Assembly: GCA_964422615.1 (NCBI GenBank)
Contig: CAYRBJ010000028.1
Location: 1-24,612 of the forward strand
Origin: DATLWN01 sp964422615
Lineage (GTDB): Bacteria > Pseudomonadota > Zetaproteobacteria > Mariprofundales > Mariprofundaceae
Reading direction: 5' to 3'
DNA: 24,612 nucleotides
In this document: in pieces, positions 18,144 to 24,612 of the stretch
Layout: each line of letters begins with the position of its first letter
How positions within the stretch are numbered: position 1 is the first letter of the stretch
The notes under the pieces: model-generated
What the model saw: the letters and a program-made list of their open reading frames with translations, nothing else
The model's database searches: none
What the model was told of the DNA's origin: nothing
Translations under genes and position numbers: made by a program

Positions 18144-19055
18144 TCATCCCAGGCACTGCTCCTGGGCAGACGGCAGGATCCGGCACGGGTGCAACACCGC
18201 GCACCCCCCTTCACCCGGAAGCAGTTCGCCCGTGCCGAGAAGTATGCCGTCCCCGTACACGGCGACAAGCCCGTCGGAAATCCGGCTATCCTCCATCCGC
18301 AGCCTCTGCCCGAGCAAAAACCGCCGACATTGCTCCTGATCCAGGTGCATGGCAGTTAGCCTTTTCAGCCAGATGGAAACGGGCACCAGCGCCGCCGCCC
18401 GGCGCTCGGCCAACTGCTCAGGCGTCACCATCATGCTCTCCGGCCAGCCGCCGGTACTGAGCCGCCGCAACTGCACCACGCAGCCGCCGACAGCGAGCGC
18501 ATCACCGATATCTCGCGCCAGGGCGCGGATGTAAGTCCCCTTGGAACAGCGTACCTGCAGAACCAGTTCCGGCCATTCGTAACGGATCAGAATGAGCTCC
18601 CGGATATCAACGGGACGCGGGTCCAGAGTGAATTCGGCACCCTGGCGTGCCAGGGCATGGGCACGCCGTCCACCGACGTGCAGGGCCGAGTAGCGTGGCG
18701 GCATCTGCGCGTAGGTCCCGCGAAAGCGCGCCAACACGGCCTGGATCTGTGCCAGCGTCGGTTCGCCCGCAAACCTGGCCGTTGTTTCTCCCTCGGCATC
18801 CAGGGTATCGGTCTGGTAAGCGAGATCCATGGTCACCGTATAGCGTTTCTCGGCGATCAAACCAAGTTCGGCAAAGCGCGTGGCCTCGCCGAGAAGGATC
18901 GGCAGCATGCCGGTGGCCAGCGGATCGAGCGTGCCGGCGTGGCCCGCCTTCAGACGCGGTTTACGGTTTGTCCCGAACAGGCGTGCCACCTCATTGACGG
19001 CCCGCCTGGAACTCCAGCCGCGAGGCTTGTCGAGGAATACGATGCCCGAAACCAC
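18144..19055 (-). CDS. truB: tRNA pseudouridine(55) synthase TruB
   Basis: Makes pseudouridine 55 in the T-loop of tRNAs and acts as a tRNA chaperone. 303 residues, normal for the family. The catalytic aspartate is D44 in GHAGTLDPLATGML (38-51). The KRYTVTMDLAYQTDTLD strand, the RYSALHVGGRRAHALAR segment and CSKGTYIRALARDIG are all conserved, and a C-terminal PUA-like domain follows (from about residue 235). The start is GTG at 19055, 17 nt after the nrnA stop, giving the expected SGIVFLDKP N-terminus; the ribosome site is weak, suggesting coupling to the upstream gene. It belongs to the nusA-infB operon. rpsO, the usual next gene in many proteobacteria, is not downstream here. Confidence 0.96.
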   Translation of the reverse strand: MVSGIVFLDKPRGWSSRRAVNEVARLFGTNRKPRLKAGHAGTLDPLATGMLPILLGEATRFAELGLIAEKRYTVTMDLAYQTDTLDAEGETTARFAGEPTLAQIQAVLARFRGTYAQMPPRYSALHVGGRRAHALARQGAEFTLDPRPVDIRELILIRYEWPELVLQVRCSKGTYIRALARDIGDALAVGGCVVQLRRLSTGGWPESMMVTPEQLAERRAAALVPVSIWLKRLTAMHLDQEQCRRFLLGQRLRMEDSRISDGLVAVYGDGILLGTGELLPGEGGCAVLHPCRILPSAQEQCLG

Positions 19056-19072
19056 GGTCGGGAAAATCCGAT

Positions 19073-20071
19073 TCAGGGGAAAAGACGGTCGATTTCTGTC
19101 TGCAGGCGTCGCATCACCGCATCGAGGCTGCCCTGAAGGGTACAGCCGGATGCATAGCGATGGCCGCCGCCGCCCAGCGAAGCGGCCAGAGCCCCGACAT
19201 CGGCCGTCGCCTTGCTGCGAAAGCTGGCCTTCCAGGAATCCTGTTCATCCGGACGAACGAACACGGCGACCTCGACGCCGTCAATGGCACGGCCGTAATC
19301 GATCAGCCCCTCGGTATCCTCGACATCGCTGGCGGTATCGGCATACATTGCCTCGTCGACATGCAGCCAGGCGCTGCGTCCGCCATTGCGCAGGGCCAAG
19401 GTCTCCAGACACCGGCGCAGCAGGGCCACCCTTTGGGGACGATGGGACGCGTATATGTTCCGGGCAGCCGTGGCTGGTTCGGCGCCGGCTTCGATCAGCT
19501 CGGCAGCCAGACGATGGACCGCCGGGGTTACCGTCGACATGCGGAAGCTGGAGGTGTCGGTCAGCAATGTCACATACACGGCCATCGCAGCATCGGAGGA
19601 CGACGGCAGCCCCATGTGCCGGATCAAGGCATACGCCAGGGCTCCGGTCGAACAGGCCGCAGCATCAACAAGGTTGATATCACCAAAGCGGGTATTGCTG
19701 GCATGATGGTCGATATTGATCAGATGCCTGCCGGCGAAAAAGGCATCGTCCATGCCGAGACGGCTTCGGGCACCGGCATCCAGGCTGATGACCAGATCGG
19801 CGACGTCGAGTGCCGGACAGTGCTCGCCGGCACCGACCCGCTCGGCTCCGGCCAGGAATCGGTACAGGCGCGGGACACCATCCCGGTTGTGCATTGATAC
19901 CGGCAGACCGGCAGCCGCCAGGGCGTCATACAGCGCCAGCTGGGAACCGATGCCATCGCCATCGGGGTTGCGGTGCGTGATCAGTACGATGCCGCGGCTC
20001 TGGCGGATCATCGTCGCAGCGTGCCGCCAGTCCTGTTCGGAAATGGCTGACCCGGCGATGGCGGTCGTCAT
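19073..20071 (-). CDS. nrnA: DHH/DHHA1 phosphoesterase, NrnA-like (oligoribonuclease / pAp phosphatase)
   Basis: A 332-residue DHH-family phosphoesterase; relatives degrade nanoRNAs and dephosphorylate 3'-phosphoadenosine 5'-phosphate. Metal-binding motifs are ITHRNPDGDGIGS (residues 31-43), ISLDAG (95-100) and the DHH at 121-123 in NIDHHASN. The C-terminal DHHA1 domain carries SLGGGGHRYASGC near residue 305, the substrate-binding glycine motif. ATG 20071 overlaps the rbfA stop by 4 bp, supporting this start over an in-frame upstream one. Its location between rbfA and truB is known from Firmicutes, deltaproteobacteria and some other lineages, but not from enterobacteria, which carry the unrelated Orn enzyme. 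The exact in vivo substrate is inferred from the family. Confidence 0.9.
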   Translation of the reverse strand: MTTAIAGSAISEQDWRHAATMIRQSRGIVLITHRNPDGDGIGSQLALYDALAAAGLPVSMHNRDGVPRLYRFLAGAERVGAGEHCPALDVADLVISLDAGARSRLGMDDAFFAGRHLINIDHHASNTRFGDINLVDAAACSTGALAYALIRHMGLPSSSDAAMAVYVTLLTDTSSFRMSTVTPAVHRLAAELIEAGAEPATAARNIYASHRPQRVALLRRCLETLALRNGGRSAWLHVDEAMYADTASDVEDTEGLIDYGRAIDGVEVAVFVRPDEQDSWKASFRSKATADVGALAASLGGGGHRYASGCTLQGSLDAVMRRLQTEIDRLFP

Positions 20072-20418
20072 GCCCCCTCGCCGAGGCGCTTGAGGATGTC
20101 GAGAACCTTGCCGCCCTCGCTGAACGGCTCGTCCCACATGAAGCGGATGGCTGGCAGCCTCCGGCGCGGCAGGGCCCGGCGCAACTCATGCGCGAAATGC
20201 GGGGCCAGGCGATTCAGGGAACGCACGCAGGCCTGGGTATCGGTTTCACCACTGCGGTACACCCAGATATGCAGCTGGTGATTGTGGTGCACCGCCTCCA
20301 CCCGCGTGATGCCGACGCCGATCAGGCGCGGATCGCTGATCTCCCGCTGCATCAGCGTGGTCAGCAGGCGATGGATATCCGCATGCAGCCGCCGCTGGCT
20401 GGGTGTGCTTGCCGCCAT
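20068..20418 (-). CDS. rbfA: 30S ribosome-binding factor RbfA
   Basis: A late 30S assembly factor that binds near helix 1 of 16S rRNA and helps maturation and cold adaptation. 116 residues, the usual size. The KH-type fold landmarks are visible: QRRLHADIHRLLTTLMQREISDPRLIGVGITRVEA at the start, the LHIWVYRSGETD strand, and LRRALPRRRLPAIRFMWDEPFSEG near the end, where family members have a conserved P-x-L-x-F-x-x-D segment. ATG 20418 lies 8 bp after the infB stop, with GCGGGA before it. Its own stop overlaps the nrnA start. The order infB-rbfA is near-universal and supports the call. Confidence 0.94.
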   Translation of the reverse strand: MAASTPSQRRLHADIHRLLTTLMQREISDPRLIGVGITRVEAVHHNHQLHIWVYRSGETDTQACVRSLNRLAPHFAHELRRALPRRRLPAIRFMWDEPFSEGGKVLDILKRLGEGA

Positions 20419-20426
20419 ATTCCCGC

Positions 20427-23171
20427 CTACAGCGTCGCCGCCACTTCCTCGATGACGTAGAACTCGAAGGTATCGCCAACCTTGATATCGTTGAACTTCT
20501 CGACACCGATACCGCACTCGTAGCCGCTGCGCACTTCCTTGACATCATCCTTGAAGCGGCGCAGGGAGGACAACACACCGTCGTACACCAGCACACCGTC
20601 GCGCAGCACGCGCACGCCGGCATTGCGCTCGACAAAGCCGTCGGTGACGTAGCAACCGGCGATGACGCCCTGCTTCGGCACACTGAAGGTCTCGCGCACC
20701 TCGGCGCTGCCGATCACCTTCTCCACCTTCTCCGGCGCCAGCGTGCCTTCCATCGCCGCCTTCATGTCGTCGATGGCGTCATAGATCACCTTGTAGAAAC
20801 GGACATCCACGCCATCGCTCTCGGCCAGCTTCTTGGCCTTGACCTCCGGCCGCACATTGAAGCCGATGATGATGGCGTTCGAAGCCGAGGCCAGCATGAC
20901 ATCGGACTCGGTGATGCCACCGATGGCCTTGTGCACCACGCGCACGCTGACATCCTCGGTCGCCAGCTTGTTCAGCGAATCGGCCAGCGCATCGATCGAG
21001 CCGCTGACATCGCCCTTGATCAGTACTTTGACTTCCTTCGGCCGGTCGGCGGCCACGCCGGCAAACAGATCCTCCATGCTGGCGCGCTTGGCCATATCGG
21101 CGGCCACACCGGCCTCGCGGATCTTGTCCTGACGGAAACGGATGATGTCACGCGCCTGCCGCTCGGTCTCGACGACGTGCATCTCCTGCCCGGCATCGGG
21201 CACCGAATCCAGTCCCAGCACCTCGGCCGGGATCGACGGTCCGGCAGTGCGGTGCTGCACACCATTCTCGTCCACCAGGGCACGGATACGCCCCATCACC
21301 GTACCGGCCACGACGATATCGCCGGTGTTGAATGTGCCGGTCTTGACCAGCACCGTAGCCACCGGGCCACGTCCACGGTCGAGCCTGGCCTCGATGATGA
21401 TGCCCCGGCCCGGACGATCCGGATTCGCCTTCAGTTCCAGCACATCGGCCTGCAGCGCCAGCATCTCGACCAGTTCATCGAGCCCTTGGCCTGTCTTGGC
21501 CGACACCTCGACAAAGATGGTATCGCCGCCCCAATCCTCGGGAATCAGCTCCAGTTCGGCCAGCTGGCGCTTGACGTTATCCGGATTGGCGCCCTCGACA
21601 TCCATCTTGTTGATGGCCACGATGATCGGGATGCCGGCGGCACGTGCATGGTTCAGCGCCTCGACCGTCTGCGGCTTGACGCCATCGTCCGCAGCCACCA
21701 CCAGTACGGCCACGTCCGTCATGCCGGCACCACGGGCGCGCAGGCTGGTGAACGCCTCGTGGCCCGGGGTATCGATGAACACGACGCGCTTGCCGTCCGA
21801 TAGCTTGGCCATATAGGCACCGATGTGCTGCGTGATGCCGCCGGCCTCACCCGACGCCACATGTGCCTTGCGGATGGCGTCGAGAATCGAGGTCTTGCCG
21901 TGGTCCACATGGCCCATGACCACGACGACCGGAGGCCTCGGCTGCAGATTCGCCTCGTCGTCCTGCTCGTCCTTGAACAGAACGTCCTCCACGGCACCGC
22001 GGTTGATGAGCTTCGGCGTATGACCGAATTCCTCGACGATCAGCAGGGCCGTATCGGCATCGATGCTCTCGTTGACGGTGACCGGCATGCCCATCTCAAA
22101 AAGCCTCTTGACCACATCGCCGCTCTTGACGGCCATGCGAGAGGCCAACTCACCGACCACGATCGGATTGGTGACCTCCACTTCGCGCTTGACGAAATCG
22201 GCGTGGTCCTTGTCGATGCCGTACCGCTTCACATGGCGCTTGCGATCACCGCGCGCCAGGCGGGCCATGCGCTCTTCCTGCTCCTCGGTGAGCACGATGT
22301 TCCGCTTCTCCGCGTACTCGCGCATGGCGGCCTTTTCGGCCGGATTCAGGCGCTTCTTCGCCTGGGTGGCCCCGGCACCGCCCGGACCGCGGCGTTTTTC
22401 CCCACCCGGACCAGCGCCCAGCCCTTCGGGGGATACCGCCACCGACGGTGCCCGACGCGGTCCGATGCCGCCTGCAGGTCGCTGCTGCTGCGTACGGGCC
22501 CCTCGCGGTCCTTCCGGGCGGCGCTGATCGCGCTCATCCTTGATGCGGGCCTCGATCTCCTTCAGCGACGAGCGTGGCGCACGCGATGCGGCGATCTGCG
22601 CCGGCGTAAGATTGCGGCGGATCGTGGTTCTCGGGCCCGTGCCCTGGCCCCGGCCCTCGCGAGGCCGTCGTTGTTCTTCCCTGGCCGGGCGTTCGGCCGC
22701 TGGCTCACGCCTTGGTGCTGGCGCTGCCTCTGCCGGCGCGGCCAGTTTGGATTCGGGGGCAGCCGCCGGAGCCTGACGCTGCTGCTCCATGGCCTTTTCC
22801 GCCCTCTCTGCCGGACTCATGGCGGCGGCACTATCAGCGCTCGGGGTGGATTCGGCGCTTCCGGACGCACCCGGACGGCGGCGGCGGCGAACCTCCACCT
22901 GCACGGTGTGGCCCCTGCCCTCGACATTGCCCGACCGGGACTGCCCGGCCACCATCGGTTTGGTCAGGGTCAAAGTCTTTTTTCCATCGGATTTACTCAC
23001 GGACGCATCCTTGTTGGCCTTCAGATAGGCCGCAATCTTTTTACGATCATTGTCATCCAGCTTGGCGGTTGGACCTGAGGCCGCAACACCACACGACGAA
23101 GCAGCACGCAGCACCTCGGCCACATCGAGCTTCATCTCTTTCGCCAGGTCAAGAATGCGTTTATCGGACAT
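20427..23171 (-). CDS. infB: translation initiation factor IF-2
   Basis: A GTPase that delivers initiator fMet-tRNA to the 30S subunit and promotes subunit joining. 914 residues. An IF2_N domain occupies about residues 1-53 (KRILDLAKEMKLDVAEVLRAA), followed by a long low-complexity linker rich in A, P, R, E and G up to roughly 280, then a second conserved N-domain region (YGIDKDHADFVKREVEVTNPI). The G domain starts near residue 420 with GHVDHGKTS, then DTPGHEAFTSLRARG and NKMD. Domains II, III and the C-terminal fMet-binding domain follow (ECGIGVEKFNDIKVGDTFE near the end). ATG 23171 has a GGAG about 13 nt upstream. It is preceded by ylxR and followed by rbfA in one operon. Confidence 0.97.
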   Translation of the reverse strand: MSDKRILDLAKEMKLDVAEVLRAASSCGVAASGPTAKLDDNDRKKIAAYLKANKDASVSKSDGKKTLTLTKPMVAGQSRSGNVEGRGHTVQVEVRRRRRPGASGSAESTPSADSAAAMSPAERAEKAMEQQRQAPAAAPESKLAAPAEAAPAPRREPAAERPAREEQRRPREGRGQGTGPRTTIRRNLTPAQIAASRAPRSSLKEIEARIKDERDQRRPEGPRGARTQQQRPAGGIGPRRAPSVAVSPEGLGAGPGGEKRRGPGGAGATQAKKRLNPAEKAAMREYAEKRNIVLTEEQEERMARLARGDRKRHVKRYGIDKDHADFVKREVEVTNPIVVGELASRMAVKSGDVVKRLFEMGMPVTVNESIDADTALLIVEEFGHTPKLINRGAVEDVLFKDEQDDEANLQPRPPVVVVMGHVDHGKTSILDAIRKAHVASGEAGGITQHIGAYMAKLSDGKRVVFIDTPGHEAFTSLRARGAGMTDVAVLVVAADDGVKPQTVEALNHARAAGIPIIVAINKMDVEGANPDNVKRQLAELELIPEDWGGDTIFVEVSAKTGQGLDELVEMLALQADVLELKANPDRPGRGIIIEARLDRGRGPVATVLVKTGTFNTGDIVVAGTVMGRIRALVDENGVQHRTAGPSIPAEVLGLDSVPDAGQEMHVVETERQARDIIRFRQDKIREAGVAADMAKRASMEDLFAGVAADRPKEVKVLIKGDVSGSIDALADSLNKLATEDVSVRVVHKAIGGITESDVMLASASNAIIIGFNVRPEVKAKKLAESDGVDVRFYKVIYDAIDDMKAAMEGTLAPEKVEKVIGSAEVRETFSVPKQGVIAGCYVTDGFVERNAGVRVLRDGVLVYDGVLSSLRRFKDDVKEVRSGYECGIGVEKFNDIKVGDTFEFYVIEEVAATL

Positions 23172-23180
23172 AAAATCGTA

Positions 23181-23780
23181 TCACTCCACTTCATTCACAC
23201 GTTGGAACCAGACACAGGCCTGTTCCAGCTTCCGGGCCAGGGACGACGCATCGATCACCAGCACCGACACCTTCTCCCGGCCCAACCATTCGCCCAACTG
23301 TGCGGATGCAGGCGCCATGCACCACCGCGTATCCGTACCTGCCTGGCGGCGCTTGGCCATGGCATCCCGCAACTGTCGGATCAAGGCCGCACCGGCATCG
23401 CTGGCCACCAGCAGAAACGTGGGCGCATTGTTCCACAAATGCTGCATGGCTGCATCCCTGCCGATGGCAGCCGTGGCCTTCATGCCGGTCAGCAACTGGC
23501 GGATCCGCGCACTGAGCGCCTCGCGCAACCTGGCGCGAAAGGGTTCCCATTGCCCAGCCGCCGCCGCGGATTTCACCCTCAGCGCACCGAAACGTTTGTC
23601 GCTCAGCCGCGTCCAGCAGGCCTCTCGCATACACAGATAGGCACCGCGCCCCGGCGCCTGCTGCAGCAGATCGGGCCAGACTTGCCCCTGATCATCGATC
23701 ACCATACGCAGCATGGCCTGCTTGCTGCCATGGTTCCGGCAGGCGAAGCAGGTCCGCACCGGACCCGTTTCACCCTCCAT
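23181..23780 (-). CDS. ylxR: YlxR (DUF448) RNA-binding protein with L7Ae-like C-terminal domain
   Basis: About 199 residues in two parts. The YlxR/DUF448 domain (about 1-75) carries the signature RTCFACR and PGRGAYLC, with two further cysteines (C14 and C55 by this start). A second half (about 95-190) resembles the ribosomal L7Ae/YlxQ fold, with KATAAIGRDAAM and APTFLLVASDAGAALIRQL; in Firmicutes these are two separate neighbouring genes. YlxR has been linked to control of RNase P and of transcription; L7Ae domains bind kink-turn RNA. I favour ATG 23780, 19 nt after the nusA stop; a GTG at 23825 inside nusA is the alternative. Neither has a clear ribosome site. It is part of the nusA-infB operon. 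Confidence 0.88.
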   Translation of the reverse strand: MEGETGPVRTCFACRNHGSKQAMLRMVIDDQGQVWPDLLQQAPGRGAYLCMREACWTRLSDKRFGALRVKSAAAAGQWEPFRARLREALSARIRQLLTGMKATAAIGRDAAMQHLWNNAPTFLLVASDAGAALIRQLRDAMAKRRQAGTDTRWCMAPASAQLGEWLGREKVSVLVIDASSLARKLEQACVWFQRVNEVE

Positions 23781-23799
23781 GTCGGCGATGCCGGCAGAA

Positions 23800-24612
23800 T
23801 CAGTCAAACCAGCCACTGGCCTCACGTGCCGTGATGATCAGGGCCTCGGCCTGTTCACGCGACAGGCCGACGATGCCATCCAGCTCATCGGCCGCCGCAT
23901 CAGCCAGCATTTCCACGGACACGATTTCCCGGGCGGCCAGTTGTTCGGCGATCTCGGTCGTCATGCCCTTCAGCTCCAGCAGCGACATTCCTCCACCCTC
24001 TGCATCGCTCTTGCTCAATGCCTGGTTCAGCAGGGCATTGCGGGCGCGGTTCTGCAGCTCGGCTGCCAGTTCCTCGTCCAGCCCCTCGATGGCGGTGATC
24101 TCATCCAGCGGGCAATAGGCCAGGTCATCGAGGGAGATGAAGCCCTCGCTGACCAGCAGCGCGGCGAACTCCTCATCGATGTCCAGTGCACCATGGAAGG
24201 TGACGCGCGCCTCCTCGACTTCTTCCTTGCGGCGCTTCATCTCCTCACCGGTGGTCATGATCTCGATGTTCCAGCCGGTCAGCTGCGAAGCCAGGCGCAC
24301 GTTCTGGCCGCGCCGGCCAATGGCAATCGCGAGGTTCTCCTCGTTCACGGCCACCTCGATGGTATTGCGCGCCTCGTCGACGAGCACGCGGTCGATCTTG
24401 GCCGGGGCCAGCGCATTGACCACGAAGGCAGCCGGATCGGCGGTCCATTCGATGATATCGATACGCTCGCCGTGCAACTCGTTGACCACGGCTTGCACAC
24501 GCGCACCACGCATGCCGACGCAGGCACCGACCGGATCGACGCTCGGATCGTTGGAAATCACCGCGATCTTGCTGCGCGAGCCCGGATCGCGGGCGATGGC
24601 CTGGATGGCCAC
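23800..24612 (-). CDS. nusA: transcription termination/antitermination protein NusA (C-terminal part; 5' end beyond window)
   Basis: The last 271 codons of NusA, which binds RNA polymerase and nascent RNA to control pausing, termination and antitermination. The visible part begins at ARDPGSRSKIAV, within the first KH domain (GACVGMRGARVQAVVNEL), then the second KH domain (LAIAIGRRGQNVRLASQLTGW). Two acidic helix-hairpin-helix repeats follow: the first around LAYCPLDEITAIEGLDEELAAEL, the second around LLELKGMTTEIAEQLAAREI to GLSREQAEALIITAREA. Such AR repeats are best known from proteobacterial NusA, where AR2 contacts the polymerase alpha subunit. The S1 and N-terminal domains lie off the right edge. 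It heads the visible part of the operon. Confidence 0.96.
   Translation of the reverse strand: MAIQAIARDPGSRSKIAVISNDPSVDPVGACVGMRGARVQAVVNELHGERIDIIEWTADPAAFVVNALAPAKIDRVLVDEARNTIEVAVNEENLAIAIGRRGQNVRLASQLTGWNIEIMTTGEEMKRRKEEVEEARVTFHGALDIDEEFAALLVSEGFISLDDLAYCPLDEITAIEGLDEELAAELQNRARNALLNQALSKSDAEGGGMSLLELKGMTTEIAEQLAAREIVSVEMLADAAADELDGIVGLSREQAEALIITAREASGWFD

Overview
The window is a GC-rich, densely packed bacterial chromosome segment. The right half is a nusA-ylxR-infB-rbfA-nrnA-truB translation/RNA cluster. YlxR carries an L7Ae-like second domain and a DHH phosphoesterase sits between rbfA and truB, which is not the classical enterobacterial order (rbfA-truB-rpsO). Together with UvrB, TypA, a Hsp20 with a sigma-32-like promoter and a PilB-type ATPase, this suggests a pseudomonadotan outside the familiar gammaproteobacteria. 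A zetaproteobacterium or relative is one possibility, at low confidence and from gene order only.

Layout. At 1-681 is the tail of an integron gene-cassette array: a nearly complete attC at the left edge, one cassette encoding a six-helix membrane protein (69-668) whose stop codon lies inside the next attC, and then only the left half of that attC. Ordinary chromosome follows: a DUF6544 protein (766-1527), then on the minus strand a tight operon oppD-oppF-DinG/YoaA-like helicase-glycerate kinase (6495 down to 1539), with no permease or binding-protein gene in view. A small heat-shock protein (6994-6566, minus) with its own terminator is divergent from three overlapping small membrane-protein genes (7190-8017) that resemble the yqjD-yqjE-yqjK set. 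The 195-bp divergent intergenic region holds a good sigma-32-like promoter and a sigma-S-like -10.

From 7998 to 11092 (minus) uvrB is translationally coupled to a glycosyltransferase-like gene related to the N-terminal domain of L-arabinokinase. typA/bipA (11210-13027, plus) is divergent from uvrB. Then come an unknown 110-residue protein and a HupE/UreJ-type metal permease (both minus), uppP (14372-15199, plus), and a solitary PilB/GspE-type ATPase with an unrecognised N-terminus (17442-15196, minus) whose stop codon overlaps that of uppP. A cyclophilin (18043-17567), truB, nrnA, rbfA, infB, ylxR and the C-terminal half of nusA complete the window, all on the minus strand.

Most of the window is housekeeping. 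The clearest accessory signal is the integron cassette tail at the left edge. The other unusual points are the regulatory design between hsp20 and the small membrane-protein genes, the domain build of the lone secretion-type ATPase, and the uvrB-coupled glycosyltransferase. No tRNA, rRNA, CRISPR array, transposase or integrase gene was seen, and no gene-free stretch exceeds about 210 bp.
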